A stretch of DNA of 64,000 bases. It comes from Porogramme epimiltina (taxonomy: Eukaryota > Basidiomycota > Agaricomycetes > Polyporales > Polyporaceae). Below, in pieces: positions 21,400 to 36,081 of the stretch (the stretch's first letter is position 1; every line of letters begins with the position of its first letter). A model generated the notes under the pieces. It ran no database searches. It saw only the letters and a program-made list of their open reading frames with translations, and had not been told where the DNA came from. Where the stretch lies: NCBI GenBank assembly GCA_900155495.1, contig FTLJ01000333.1, positions 1 through 64,000 of the forward strand, in the 5' to 3' direction. A program made the translations under genes and the position numbers.

Positions 21400-24278
21400 C
21401 TAGACCTTGTTGGCCAGCCGTGCACTCCTCCTTACACCTGCCAGCTGAGTATTTGGCACCCGAACGCGGCTCCTCTTTCCCGCCGGCTTCTCCAAAGGCT
21501 TCTCCACAGGCTGCTCTTCGGGTTGCTCCACGAGTTGTCCCACGAGCTGCTCGACAGGCTGAACCACGAGTTGCTCCACGGGCTGCTCTTCTGGCTGATC
21601 CTCAGTCGGGTCCTCGGGCTGGTCCTCAGGCTGGTCTTTCGGCTCCTCCTCGGCGAATACAAGCTCTACCTCGTCCGCCTCGCCTACGCCGGAGTTCGAC
21701 GGGAGCTTTCGCCGCTTCGAGGTGCACCGGTTGGACGGCGTGACGCTTGGTCCGAGGTCGCGCCTCGACTTCCAGGTGGATGGGACGAGATCGCCGTTGT
21801 TCTTGATATTAGGCCATGGTAACACGATGTTTTTACCCAAAAGCGACAGAATAAATTGATGGTTAGAAACGGAGGCCGCTCGCCTCCGGTTGTCATCGGT
21901 GGGGATGACATTCTTCTCTATCGCCCCATTGGTTACGAGGTCTACGACAGGTTCCGAGTCGTCGATTACACGGGGCTCGCGTCTGGATGGCGTGTGCGGA
22001 GGGTTGTCCTCGGCGGGTGGAACGGGGATTGGCAGGAGGTTTTCCGGTGAGTCGTACTCCCGAACCATGTACAGAGAGTAGAAGCCATCGCGTAGCTCTG
22101 ACAGTACTTTGTCCAGAGGGGAAGAGAAGCAGACGGGCTTTCTCTTCTCGGCGTCTACTACGACGCCCGTTACCTCTTTGATAGCGGTGGATTTCGTGTC
22201 GCCGACGGTGTACGCGCTACCATCCCATCCGTACGAGTCGAAAAAGTTCTCGATGAAAGTGGGAACGTTTGTGATGTTTGATGCGAGGTATCGTGCGGCG
22301 TAATAGAGTATGACGTAGAAGAACGACTCCATGTCGTCGACAACCTCAACCGTCTTAGCTCGCCTGGAGAGCATAGCAATAGACATGAATTGCCACGTCC
22401 CCTATTTTCCAACAGCACTATCATCAGCTTAAAATGAGACATTTTGGACAACGAAGTGACTCACCGTTCTTTCTGGCTGCCTCTTCTTGAGCACTCTCGT
22501 GTCTTTGGCCAATTCCCAGTCTGCCAGTATGCCCTTCCACATAAGCATCCGTTTGCCCTTGGCTGAGACAATCCTCGGGAAGATAAGTATGTTTCCACCA
22601 CTGATGTCACGGTGTAGCAGATGCAAGAACCTCCAGGCGTCGTAGTGAGCTAAAGTTGGATTTCGGGTGAGACGACGTTGTTGGTCACGTAGTAGATATG
22701 CTTACCAGACACGCAATTTCGCACAATGGACAAGAGCTGTGCACCATCGATGAATTTGTAGAGGGGCATACACACTTCTTCGACGACGAGCCGGTAGTGT
22801 CTGTGAAGACGGTGGGGGCAATCGGACTCAAGGTCATCCTCGTGCTTCCGTTTCTTGCCAGCACACTGGCCAGTGGTCTGAGGCCCGGATGATGGCGCGG
22901 TGCCGTGGAGGGGGGTGGATGGAGAGAGACCGCCGGGCTCGAGTTGACGGTTGTACCAGAAGTTCGGAGTTTCCGTCACCTGATCGCGGATATCTCCATG
23001 ACAAACCAAAGTCGGCACATTGATGATATTCCTCTTGTTGAGCCTGGAAAGGATGTCACCCTCCGTCTCGACCTCAAGGTAGTCGGATCTCCAAGCGTCT
23101 TTCAGCCAGACGAATCGCTCAGTAGTGATGTCGAATGCGGCATAACCACGGGTTCCACGGCCCGCCATTCCCCTCTGACGGAACGTGGGGCAACATACGA
23201 GGAATCGACGGGAGCGGCCTTGTACGGGACCGTCCGGAACTTCTAGCTCGTAACGCGGCCAGTTGTCCTTGAGCGACTCGCGGAACAGCGTGCGGATATA
23301 CGCGTAGGTGAAAGGCTCCGTAAGCTCGTCGGCATCAAGATCGCGCTCCGTTGCGTCAACATCCGAGTCTTGCTCTATAGCGACGGCATCCATGATCTTC
23401 CAACGAGGATCTCTGCGATGTAACCGAGTAGCGCTTGGATCGAGTCCGAGACGTTCAGGAGCGTGAGCCGCTAAGAGGGAGATGCGCGAGAGAACTTGGC
23501 AGACGAGCTTCCAGTTGTCGACATAGTCGATCGCCCGGGTGGTCACCACCCCCGACCTGTCCCAGCGCATGACGCGGAGCTTGCGTCCCATAACGAGAAG
23601 CATGAGGAGGAACGTGCGTTGTTGGACGTGGAAGACAAGCTCCGCATAGCTGATGATTTGGGCGCGGACCGCCTTTCGCGTGATCGCGTCTGCGGCGAGC
23701 TTGGGATCGTCGTCATCGAAGGGGTCGAGTGAATTCTTGCCACGTTTGAACTCGATGGAGACTAGCTGATCTGCCCAGTGTGGTCGGTTGTCCTTTGGAG
23801 CGCTCTTGAGGTCAAAGAGGGCGGCGTCGATTTTTTGACCGTCTTCATCAATAGATGCGGGATCGGGTTGGTTTTCGCACAGATGGAACTTGAGACCAAC
23901 AGCAAGCCTCTTCGTGTTGACCGCATGTTGCTATAAAACATAGATTAAGTAACGAAACCCTTGATTCATAAGAGATATACAACGCACGAAGAGAGCAGAT
24001 ACGTTCGCTTCCTCCATCTCATTCGCGCCTGCCAAGTCGGTGAATGGGCAAGTCTTGCGCTCTGGGCGGCTGGGTAGAGCAATATCGGGCGGGATGGCAA
24101 GGATGTTGTCGAGAAGTATGGAGTCTTTGATGAGGACGGGAGTGTGTGCCATGTCCGAAGCGATTTTTGCACGCCACTGCGGGAGCTTGATTGTGCCGTG
24201 TTTGTGGACCAGACCGGACGCTGCGACTGTCCGCAGTCCGACGTTAACTGGACTACCGGTCTCAGCATTGTCACACAT
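21400..24278 (-). CDS. FunK1-like protein kinase, copy 1
   Basis: Four exons: 24278-23988, 23930-22706, 22649-22465 and 22401-21400, giving 900 residues. The catalytic loop reads LLHRDISGGNI (HRD at about 518-520), followed by GILADWELAKD in place of the usual DFG region, then QPERT and GTWQFMS. These are features of the fungal FunK1 kinase family (PF17667). The N-terminal half (residues 1-500) holds the family's leading region and the nucleotide-binding lobe. The last exon ends in a Pro/Glu/Gln repeat tail (many E-Q-P-V-E-Q-L units) and a basic end (GVRRSARLANKV) that could be a nuclear signal. It is the tandem partner of the next kinase, with the same exon 2 and 3 lengths (1225 and 185 nt). 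Substrate and role are unknown. Confidence 0.9.
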
Positions 24279-24325
24279 GATGGCGAGAGGACTGGGCGCA
24301 AGAACATACCTCTGATAGCAGACGT

Positions 24326-24331
24326 TTTATA
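24326..24331 (-). promoter_or_regulatory. TATA box of kinase copy 1
   Basis: On the minus strand the sequence reads CATATAAAAC, 48 bp upstream of the ATG at 24278. The same box at the same spacing is found in copy 2. Confidence 0.6.
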
Positions 24332-25395
24332 TGCGGGGCGCAAAGCTGGAGGTCCTATCCGTTAGATGCTTCAATGGGCCCGAGCGTGTGTGGCGCTGAC
24401 TCTGAAAGCAGGAGGATGTGTCCGACGGGCGGAAATGAATTTGCCGATGAGATTAATGATTCGACCCCCCTCCAGCAATGGACTTGGGCAAAGGAACAAT
24501 GGGTCGAGCACGCAGGACACGGAGTGGGCAGTGGCGGTGGTGGTGGTCAAGAGTCGAGGTTTGGGCGCTAGGGCGGGCGCCCCGGAGAATCTTCCTTATT
24601 GGGCTGTCGGCTGTCGGCCACCGGCGGCCCGTCGACGCATTGACCCAGATCGACGTCCATCGATGCCATTGTGTTGCTATGCGGCGGCTAGCACCTACTG
24701 CCATGTTTAGCATCCTTGCAAGTTCTGGCCCGCAGTGGTCAAGAGCGCCTGCACAGATTTGCCCCTTCATGCCATGAGGCCGCAGCCGCTCTGTCATTGC
24801 ATACGCCGAAGTTCTATGGGCAAGTTGAGCATTGGACTCCTTGAAGAAGGCCAGGCCGAAACGCACCGGCGAGTGCAGTGAAAAAACCATGAGACTATGA
24901 GCCACATCCAACTGCTGCACGGACGGTGGGTCTAATTGCGGCATTTGAGAGCTCTTGAGGTGACTTGCTACGAACGTCTTCGCTGGTGTAACGGTTGCCA
25001 CTTGCAGATTGTGAAGGTACAAGTGACTTCACAGGATTGAATGTTGTGTATATATAATAGTATGTCATTGCGCTGGGAGGGCAGTCATATTGACGAGCGA
25101 GAGGTGGCGTAGAGGTGAATTTGTGAAAGGAGGAACTCATTGTGCAAGCACCAACCTCATCGCCGTGGGATAGGATCGCGCGCGAGCGCGCGTTCGGCGA
25201 TGGCAACGTGATTGCTACTTTAAGACGGTACAGCCTTGGCAGCTCGTATCACACACACTATCTTCATCGACGTAGTATCGATTATTATCCCACATGTGGA
25301 ATCGACGTAAGTACGACAGCAATACGATATTGGCGACGTAGCACGAAACGCGTAGACTCTACTGCTCAGCGAACACAGACCCGCCGGGTAATCGC
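24332..25395. other. Duplicated upstream flank of kinase copy 1
   Basis: About 24340-24880 aligns with 28225-28800 upstream of copy 2 (CGGAAATGAATTTGCCGA versus TCGAAATGAATTTGCCGA; GGTGGTCAAGAGTCGAGGTT in both; ACCGGCGGCCCGTCGA in both). The duplication therefore includes at least 0.5 kb of promoter. No separate gene is seen between the two kinases. Confidence 0.7.
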
Positions 25396-28165
25396 CTATG
25401 TCAAGCCTTTGTTCGCTATGCGCGCACTTCTTCTTACACCCTGCCGTTGCACCCTCGGTGCTCGAGCTCTCCTCTTCTTCTCCGCGACCTTCTCCACCGC
25501 CACCACGGGTTCGTCTTCAGGGGACACGCCTATGACAGAATGCGTCGGGGGCCTTGGTCGCTTCGATGGGGCCTGATTGGAGGGGGTGACGCTGGGACCG
25601 AAGTCACACCTTGACTCCCAGTTCGCTGGGATGAGGTCGCCCTCGTTCTTGATGGGCGGCCATTTGGCTTGGATATGACGCTTCAAGAGCCGTAGCATGT
25701 AGCCATAGTTGGCGGCGTTGGCGGCACGTGTCCGGTCTTCCTGGGTTGGAACTGAGGCCGCTGGTTGGATGATCGTCTCCTCGTCATCATCGTCTTCATC
25801 ATCGTCTTCATCATCCAAGTCGAGGATGAGGCAAGCATCCGAGTCTTCTTTGGCCTTGGAAGGTGTGCAAGGAGGGTCGGATTGGGTGGTGTCCGTGGGT
25901 GGGATAGGGAAGATAACCTCCTGAGAGTCATACTCCCTGACTTTGTAGAGTGAATGGAAGCACCCTCGAAGTGTCGGAAGAAGTTGATCGAGGGGCGACG
26001 AGAAATGGAGAAACGGTGAGCCAGATGCCGACGTGAGTCTGACGTAATCGGAACTATAGATCGCTGTGGACTTTGCTCGGCCGACTAGGTACCGTCCACC
26101 GACGAGCTCGTACGAGTCGAAGAGGCCTTCAATAAATGCACCGACATCTTCGACGTTCGACTTGAGATACCTAGAGGCGTAATAAAGAATTACGTAGAAG
26201 AAGGATTCTAAGTCGTCCGTGACGTCGACCACCTTCGCTCGCTTCGAAAGCATGTCGACAGACATGAACTGCCAAGTCCCCTATTTCAACGCGAAGGAGA
26301 AATTAGCGTGGAATGTTACTACGTATCTATAAGCCACTTACGGTTCGCTCTGGCTGCCTCTGCTTTAGCACTCTCTTGTCTTTGGCCAGCTCCCAGTCCG
26401 CTAGGATACCCACCCAAACGAGTACTCGCCGTCCTGCGGTGCAAACAATCCGCGGATAGATAAGAATGTTTCCGCCACTGATGTCGCGGTGAACGAGATG
26501 TAATAACGTCCAAGCGTCCTTGTGAGCTAGAGGAAGCTGGGGGTAAGACATCGTTCGTGAACAAGAGGCATAGTTTTCCTATGCTTACCGATCATGCAGT
26601 TGCGCACAACAGAAAGGAGTTGCTTGCCGTTGGTGAATGCATGGAGAGGCATACATACTTCTTCGACTACGATCCGGTAATGCTTATGGAGTCGATGCGG
26701 GGAATTGAAGGTAGCTTCTTCCACTTCGTCTTCGCGTTTCCGCTTCGAGCCAGACGACGGGCTATCCTGAACTCCAGAAGGCGAAGCGGTGTGATGGGGA
26801 GGGATGGGAGAAACAGAGAATTTCTGTCGCCGGTCCTCCCAGAATTTCGGAGTCTCTGTCGCTTGGTTGCGGATGTCGCCGTGGCAGATCAACGTCGGGA
26901 CATACCTGACCTTCTTCGCATTAAGCCTCCGAAGAATGTCCCCTTCTGTCTCGACGCCGGGGTAGTCGGTGCGCCACGCATCTTTCAGCCACGTGAACCG
27001 TTCAGCGGTGAGATCATACGCGGCGTACCCGCGCGTGCCACGACCAGCCATTCCCTTCTGACGAAAAACAGGGCAGCACACGAGGAGCCGCCGTACACCG
27101 CCTTGCATCGTGTCGTCAGGGACCTCAAGCTCGTACCTCGGCCAATTATGCTTCAGAGAGTCGCGGAAAAGGGTCCGAATGTATGCGTATGTGAAAGGCT
27201 CCGTGAGTTCGTCGTCGTCCAGGCCACGCTCCTTTGCGTCGGCATCCGACTGCCGCTCCCTAGCCACGGACTGCATCGTTTTCCAGCGGGGATCTCTGCG
27301 ATATATCCGGGTCGCACTTGGATCAAGACCGAGGCGACTGGGCGCATGGGCGGCCAAGATGGAGATGCGGGACAGGATTTCGCAAAGGAGCTTCCAGTCC
27401 TCTACGTAATCTATCGGCCGAGTGGTCACGACTCCCGACCGATCCCACCGCATGACGCGAACCTTCCTCCCCATGACGAGGAGCATCAGAAGAAAGGTGC
27501 GTTGTTGAACATGGAAGATGAGTTCGGCATAGCTGATGATTTGTGCGCGGACTTTCTTTCGAGTGACAACGTCCGTTTCGAGGTTGACCTTAGAGTCGTC
27601 GAAGGGATCGAGCGATTCGTCGCCGCGTTTGAACTCAATGGAAACTAGCTGATCCGCCCAGTGTGGTCGGTTGTCTTTAGGGGCGTCCTTGTCGTAGAAT
27701 AGGGCTGCGTCGATCTTCTGACCATCCTTGTCTACTGAAATCGGATCCGGTTGGTTTTCGCACAGGTGGAAGGTGAGGTCCGTCGCGAGATCGTTCGTAT
27801 TGACGGCATGTTGCTGTGGGGTACGATTCGGTCAGCGATCAAGATGGACAGAACATGGAAATAACACGTACGAAGAGAGCCGACACCTGCGCTTCCGGCA
27901 TAGTGCCGTCCGCGCGCTCCAAGTCAGCGAATGGAGATTTCTTGCGCTCTGGCGAGCGGGGAAGAGGTATATTGGATGGGAGCGCAAGGATGTGGTCAAG
28001 GAGAACGGAGTCCTCGATCAAGACGGGAGTTTGTGACATGTCTGCAGCAATCTTGGCACGGTATTCCGTAAGTCTAGTTTTGTTGTCGTTGATAGCGAGA
28101 CTGGATTCTATCAATGTCTGGGCAACGTGCAACGCGACAGGAGTCCATTTCGTCTGAGCGGCCAT
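25396..28165 (-). CDS. FunK1-like protein kinase, copy 2
   Basis: Four exons: 28165-27872, 27813-26589, 26526-26342 and 26280-25396, giving 862 residues. Motifs: LVHRDISGGNI (HRD about 519-521), GILADWELAKD, QPERT, GTWQFMSVDML, then ESFFYVILYYASRYL, all placed as in copy 1. The N-terminus begins MAAQTKWTPVALHVAQTL. Copy 1 differs over the first 30 residues and then converges (YRAKIAADM, TPVLIEDSVLLDHILALP). The tail has an Asp-rich stretch (about 12 Asp/Glu) instead of copy 1's Gln/Glu/Pro repeats, yet both end with a GVRRSAR(I/L)ANK motif. The ATG is 49 bp downstream of a TATA box. Both kinases look intact, while two partial copies in the window are dead. Confidence 0.9.
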
Positions 28166-28213
28166 GGTTCGAGGAGGAGAGGAAATGACTACATACCTAG
28201 GATGACACACACT

Positions 28214-28219
28214 TTTATA
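28214..28219 (-). promoter_or_regulatory. TATA box of kinase copy 2
   Basis: Minus-strand TCATATAAAAG lies 49 bp upstream of the ATG at 28165, matching copy 1. Confidence 0.6.
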
Positions 28220-29110
28220 TGACGATGACAGAAACACACAGGGTTGTCCGTTGTATGCTTGAAAGGAGATGGGCCTGAGCGTGCGTGAGGCTAACTCTCA
28301 AAGCAGCAGGAGGATATGTCAGCCGGGTCGAAATGAATTTGCCGACGGAAGTTAATTTCCTGTCTTTTGTTGTGCAACGTGTTCGGGGAATGGGACAATG
28401 GGAATCGAGCACACAGAACGCAGAGCCGGCAGTGGCGGCGGTGGTGGTCAAGAGTCGAGGTTCGGGCGCTAAGGCGCGCGCCTCAGACAACCCTCCTCAT
28501 TTGGCTCTCGGCTCTCGGCTCTCGGCCACCGGCGGCCCGTCGAAGCATTGGCCCAGATCGACGTCCACCGATGCCACTGCGTTGCCATTGTGCGCCTAGC
28601 ACTTCCTTCCAAGTTTAGTGGCATCCCTCCAAGTTCTGGGAGTCAGGAACGATACCGACTTTGCACCGTGCCACGTCATCGTGGTCAAGAGTCAAGAGCG
28701 TCTCCATAGATTTGCCCCTCCATGCCGACGGCCATGACGATGTAGACTTTGGTAGTTCGTGTACCAAAGTTCCGTGAGATTCATCATAGAGGCCTTTAGA
28801 GAAGGCCGAGACGGATTGACGGTGTACTCCTTCTGATCTATCACTAGGCCTATGCTGGCCTAGTGGACGTTATGGAAACAAACTATGCTCAGCTTTGCAA
28901 GACAGAGGAAATTGACTGCAGGCAAGGAAATCTCCGTGGTATCTACTAAGATCAATCCTAGCAGCCGGACTCGGGTCGATGGACCCGTTGTACGCATTGC
29001 CTCCTACCAACACCGCCCCTCTACTAGCCCTTCCGACACCATCTCGTCCACCAACAGTCCCCCGCTCTCTCCTTGCGCTGGGTTTGGAAAGGCACGTGTC
29101 GGACGCGATT

Positions 29111-29325
29111 ATAGCCGCCCTCCCATGTCGTCGGTGACGTCATTCGACCAACTGTTAGTGTATCCCGGAGGCCTGTCAGCGCCGCGACTCGCATCGACAT
29201 GCGTGGCTCTCTCCAAGTATGTGTCCAGGTGCGGGAAGAGATTAGTGAATAGCATCGCGGACGGAAGCGCCTCCATAGGCAGCCAAAACGAGTACCATTT
29301 CTCGAATCGGAGGACTTCGAGGCTA
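29111..29325 (-). other. Unassigned open frame
   Basis: A minus-strand frame of about 71 codons with no stop reads VLRFEKWYSFWLPMEALPSA then MLFTNLFPHLDTYLERATHV. It ends at TAA. The Trp/Phe/Leu pattern resembles leucine-rich segments of mushroom F-box proteins, but no F-box is seen. It could be a gene fragment. The overlapping plus-strand frame at 28885-29505 looks less protein-like. Confidence 0.2.
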
Positions 29326-29505
29326 TACCCCCATGCCTATCCTGTTCCTGCAAAGTCTGCGTCGTATCCAGTGGTACGTCAAGTCGTTGTATTGCCTGTT
29401 GAAGGAGTGGTATATGGTATGGAGGGGGAGGATGTGCGCAAGGAATCGAGAGGTGCCATTATCCCTGCAAGTGGACGGAAAACTCGTCGAGTGTGTGCGC
29501 CTTGA

Positions 29506-30436
29506 CAACACATGCTTGCACGCTGTGTATCTCGTCATTTACCCTAGTATCCCCGTCTCTTCGCAATACATTTGTTCGACGAGCATGAGGCAGAAACGTC
29601 ACTAGAAGGGGGCTCGGAGAGTCAATAAGAGGTAACTCAGAGTAGGGCATAGGCCTGTCGATGATAGCTCAACCAGGTGCTCTTCCGAGGGAGAGTGGCA
29701 GCTACTTCGGCGGAGGGTTGAATGTTAACGCTGAGTGACAAGCGTCGATGTGCGCGGGCACCTACCAGAAGGGCAGCGCCGGGACCTTCCTGACACCAGC
29801 CACGTCGCAGCGTCTCGAGTTTCGGGGGCGGAACGCAGTTGGCGGTCGAAATGAACGAGGCCGCAGCACGTGGATGCGTTGACGATTTGAGCAGCCGATC
29901 AGCTTATGTAATTACACCCAATTGGGCGGGAAGGCGTCCAATACCCAGTGCGTTTCAATTTTGTTGTCAGGCTACATCCTTCAACACGACTCCTCTCATT
30001 CCTCTTTTCAACGCGTCGCAAGAACCAAAACGTTCCAAGAAGCTTTTCGCTAGTGGATATAAGTGTGGCGGCGGCATGGTGAGGGATGTGGAAAGTCATC
30101 AACAACGTAGTCCTCGTGGACGTACTCGTAACTCGAGGGGCCTCAAATACAGCTCGATGCGGCACAAGTCGACTTTGAACTGACCCCACGCACTCCATGT
30201 TGGAAACGTCTGCACGGTGCTGTGTGAAGTGCAGAGGAGAGATACTAATCGGGTGCGGTGGCGATATTAAGCAAAATTTCTTGCATCTCGTTGACAAGTT
30301 TAGGGACGTTGGCCAAGTAAGTTTATCTTACTGATTGCCACTGAACGACTAGTCTTTCTATGAGCTCGATGTGCTAATAATCAACGGGATGTGTTTGTAT
30401 TGTAGGTTACTGACAAGAGAGCAAGCGCTCTAGGTC
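29506..30436. other. No gene recognised
   Basis: I see no supported gene, RNA gene or repeat here before the inverted end of the next mobile element. Confidence 0.45.
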
Positions 30437-30440
30437 GGTA

Positions 30441-31275
30441 AGGTAGGGGACACTCATAACGCACCAACCCCACGTGATCAGGTTGTGACAGTCCAAATCG
30501 GGCGGCGCTTGGGCGCCTCCCTCGTTTTTCGCAAACATTTGCCTCATTGTACTTCATTGTGAGCCCAAATGAGAAATCTGTTCCCAAGAAGTTGTGATAA
30601 ATCATCACCAGTACTCTAAAATGAAATTTGTTTTTGGTACGATGACCTGTGCGACCTGTTATTCTTCAATTTCTAGCACCCAGCCCTCCCCCCAACAGTA
30701 GATTTGGGTGCTTGGTTTCCGGAAACTTGGGCAGCTTGTTCGCACTTGCTGCTGCACAATTAGGTTAGAGGAGACTTTAAGGGCATGAAGGACTCTGGAG
30801 TGCACAACACCAAGCGCAGCCTCGCGGTGGTCCCTGCTAACCAATACTGTCCCCCGAGCAGAGTTTTCAACATTACGTCTTCTAAATGATGGCATATATC
30901 AGGGTTGTTGTCTTATAGTTGGAGGTATACTGAGAGGCTTAGATGTAAGTAAGGCCACATGAACTTTTCGGAGGTACAGAAGTCATCGTGTATTGATAGA
31001 GAGCATTCTCCAAGAACAGGGCACTTAGTGTACCGCATTTTCACTTGTTTTGTGAATAACTCAGGGTAGATCGATCAAATGGCTTCCTAAATCTACAGGG
31101 ACATACAAAAAGCATATATCAACAAAATCTTGGAACGGATTTTCGATACGATGCCTAGAGGACTCAGGAGAAGGCCAAAACTACGAAAATCGAGCCTCCT
31201 CGCCCGATTTGGACGAGCGCGTAACGCTGTGACACAGATCACGTGGGGTTGGTTCGTTATGAGTGTCCCCTACCT
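30441..31275. mobile_element. Tc1/mariner-like non-autonomous element, 835 bp
   Basis: Inverted ends begin AGGTAGGGGACACTCATAAC at 30441 and close with the complement at 31275. They stay similar for about 45 bp (ACCAACCCCACGTGATC in both) and again at the CCAAATCGGGCG block. TA flanks both sides (30439-30440 and 31276-31277), as expected for Tc1/mariner target duplication. GG before the left TA and CC after the right TA also pair, so the edge could be 4 bp further out. A 78-codon minus-strand frame at 30659-30895 is not clearly a transposase. Confidence 0.75.
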
Positions 31276-31733
31276 TACCTGTGGCGGGGCCCCGCTAAAA
31301 CGTTGAGCCATTCACTCACCGTGCTGAGCCCCGCGAACTATTAGACTCAGTAAGGAATACCCTCACGATTAGACTCGTTCAGATCGCTTATTTCGACCTA
31401 TATGGCAGTACAGCAGCGGCACATGTCACATACGAATCTCCAACCTCTCTCTATGCATGACGCTACTAGTAGGACTTTCATTCTGCCGACCCACTTCATG
31501 TCCGGCGTAGAAGAGTAGAAGAAGTGACCAAGCATTCCTCTACCAGGATGCCGATCGGGGTTCATTGAAGCCTAGAGTACCACACCGATCGGGACTTGAC
31601 CTGCGGCTGCGGGGCCCGTCGGTTCCGTCGTCGTAGAAAATCCGAAGGCGATGGCAGGGTATAAGTACTACGGAGTTTTATCGGGGAGACTTTCCCGCCC
31701 ACATCTCTCACTTCTTTATACAGCACAGCACAA

Positions 31734-33435
<1,702 letters not shown>

Positions 33436-33538
33436 AAGGCGAATGCGTATTGACTGTGTGTACAATTTTACCCAATGCCACACGCAATGTATTCTAGTCA
33501 CAGCACATGGTGTTCTAACATCTTCGTCGTTCCGATAC

Positions 33539-36081
33539 TCATGTTATACACCAATTTCGGGACTTCGGTATCGGCGTACAATACATGACTGCATCTTCCG
33601 CCGATCCTGCCATCCTCCGATCCAACCTTCCGTGTCCGACCATAGTGCAGTGGGTCTCACCGTCATCTACCTCTCCAGGGCGGGGCTCTATAAGCACTAT
33701 TATTACCTTGTCATCGATACTCGAAGGCCGGTTTCCCCTCCATACGAGTATAGCAAGCTTCACGCTAGGCCCTGGAAGAGGCATCAATCTCGGCTCTTCG
33801 TTCAGGTCGCGGATGTCCTTCGTGAGTAGAGTTCCGCAGGGCTCATTTGTTTCCGTGGAGATAACACGTAAGCTGCTCGGTAGCGTATCTTGAGTGCTCG
33901 AACTTCCGACCTCCAGGTGGTGGACCATAAAACCGGGGTGGTGATTTGACAAGTGCAAACCTCGTTCATCGCAGGTGGAGGTGAATGTCCCGCCCGTAAG
34001 CATCTCTCCAAAATGGCTACCAGGGCCAATTAAGGCGGGCGCCCAGCGAACGGGTGAAATACTTAATCTCTTGACTCCGTCTACCCATAGGACTAGGTTT
34101 GGTATGCGGCCTACGAGGATATAAAATGCCTTGTAGCGGCTCTGGAGGTCTGAAGGACCGGACACTATGGAAGTGATATCCTTCCCGATGATCGAAGATG
34201 CGCAAAGTGGCACGTCCTCCGCTCTGCTTGTTGTTCGTCCCAGAAGAGCCATATGGATTCTGAGTAACGGGGATTGGCTCCTGAATGCTGGCTCCGAAAT
34301 CGTGCGAGCGTGCAGTTGCAATGCAATGGTTTTGTCCATGAGAATATCACGTTCTGGTTTTGAATTCCACTCTTCGTCGTGGCTACTATGGAGGTTGATC
34401 ACCAGAAGAGTGTCATCAGCGCAGAATTTATATCCCCTCAATAAATACATACTAGCTGAAATAAGGAAATGGCCCATCGCCCATTTGAAGATATATTGGA
34501 GCCTTTGCTACACTGCCCTCTTCCGGGGAATCCGAGCTAGCAGCCAGCACCGCCTCTTGCAGTGTCCACAGCCGCTTGAGCCATCCAGAACACGCGATCC
34601 TTATTCCAAGTTCGAGAAATGTGATAGAAGCACCGTTGACAACCGCAAGTTCCCGGTCCAGGACCAGCACCACAGTCGCATTGCGGAAGGTCTTGGCGAG
34701 GAACCCGATTGCTTTCTTCCGAGAAGCCTTCGCTTGAACATGCACGGGGATGCACAATGTATCCATCCAAAAGGCGGGAGCCTGAGGTAGAGTAGATTCC
34801 CCGCAGTGCACTCGGTAAACTCTCTGGGCGTAGTACCGCAATCGGCGGAGCTGGCATCTAGGTAGAGCGTTCTGGTGAGGGTTACCCAGCCCGTCTGCCC
34901 CTAGACACCCATTTGTGAGTACGACACGTATCACTGTTATCAAGTTTTCTTGAAATCTCACAAACATGTGACAATGCGACGTAAGGATAGCTGTCAGCAT
35001 CAACGACCTTCATACTGAGGTCTTCTGTTATTACCACGGCGGGTACCTTGTCTTGATCCAAGACCCTGACGAGATCCTCGGTCTTGACACATACGAAGTC
35101 GCATTGACACGTCTCATCCACGTGTGCGGTCTTGTAGGTGGTCTCATCAGTTTGATACGCCATGCATACAGCGTCTGAAGATGCATCGCACGCGGTGTGG
35201 TCTCGACCTAGGGGTCGATCAATATATCTAGCGAAAACCCGGACCCTTCCAGGAATCAAACTCTCCACGTCCCACTTGCACCAACCACGCGGGGCCAAAT
35301 CAGCATAAGGAGGTCTAGGATATTGGTATGACCGTTGTCCTTCGAGAACGACAGGGAATTTCAGACCCGTTTTGATGAGTTTATGGTTCCAGCGTGAGTC
35401 TCCGGAGGAAGAAAATTCAGCGGAATAGAGGTGTAAGAGCAGATGGAGTCCAACGGCTCGACGGAGTGTATCAATGGCGTAGAATACGTATGCCTCGTCC
35501 GGGGTGTATTGGAACATAGGCTCGATTCCGTCTGAGCTCTCGTTGTCATCGGAGGAACCCTCGGAATTAAGAAGAAGCGTCATGTGTCGTGCGATAGAGA
35601 GGAGATGATCCATGAACTCTCGGTTTCCTACTTGATCTTTCTTGAGTGATTGAAACCATCGCCCAGCCAAGCCATTTATCCTCTCAGTGGACACGTACCG
35701 TCCGTCTCCTGAGATGAACTCAATCTCGAGATCAATGGGGAGTCCGCACATCTTCGAAACTTGATGAAGCGTCCCGAAGAAAATCCATGCTTGCAAGAAT
35801 GCGACCTTGCTCGCGCCGGTGACTGGAGTACCATCTATGCGCGAAAGCATCGTGTGCGCAGTGCCGTGAGCGTCTTCGCCTTCATCCGGGGCATCGTGCC
35901 AGCAGATACCCGGTGGACAAAGGTCGTGGCACTGCTTGTCGTGGTGGTGAACGAGCCAACCGTGGCGATTCGGGTATGTCATGTAGTCCAGCCCGTCATA
36001 AGCCGGAGTATTGCAAAGGTTTAGGACGGCGAAGGAGATGAATTCGGGGCGAGGCGGGAGGGTATGGTGGCCGTGGGGCAT
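33539..36081 (-). pseudogene. HET-domain protein, copy D (single-base frameshift)
   Basis: Exons 36081-34962 and 34900-33539 share the family intron (61 bp) in the Trp codon of SHV-W-ADGLGNP (Trp about 374). The HET region is recognisable but more diverged: FWMDTLCIPVHVQAKASRKK, VLVLDRELA, GWLKRLWTLQEAVLA. Just after YLQMGDGPF the frame runs into TAG at about 34452. Shifting by one base near 34460-34475 restores ASMYLLRGYKF and the rest (GRTTSRAEDVPLCASSIIG, ILVGRIPNLVLWVDG, tail RNWCIT). The exon total is 3n+1, consistent with one extra base. No GT donor is available to explain this as an intron. It is either a recent pseudogene or a sequencing error. It lacks the long acidic insert of A-C and is the most divergent copy. 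Confidence 0.75.

Noticed and set aside
34440..34480. Intron to rescue the HET D frame
   Set aside because: A CAG acceptor-like site exists, but no GT donor is present in the short stretch that would have to be removed.
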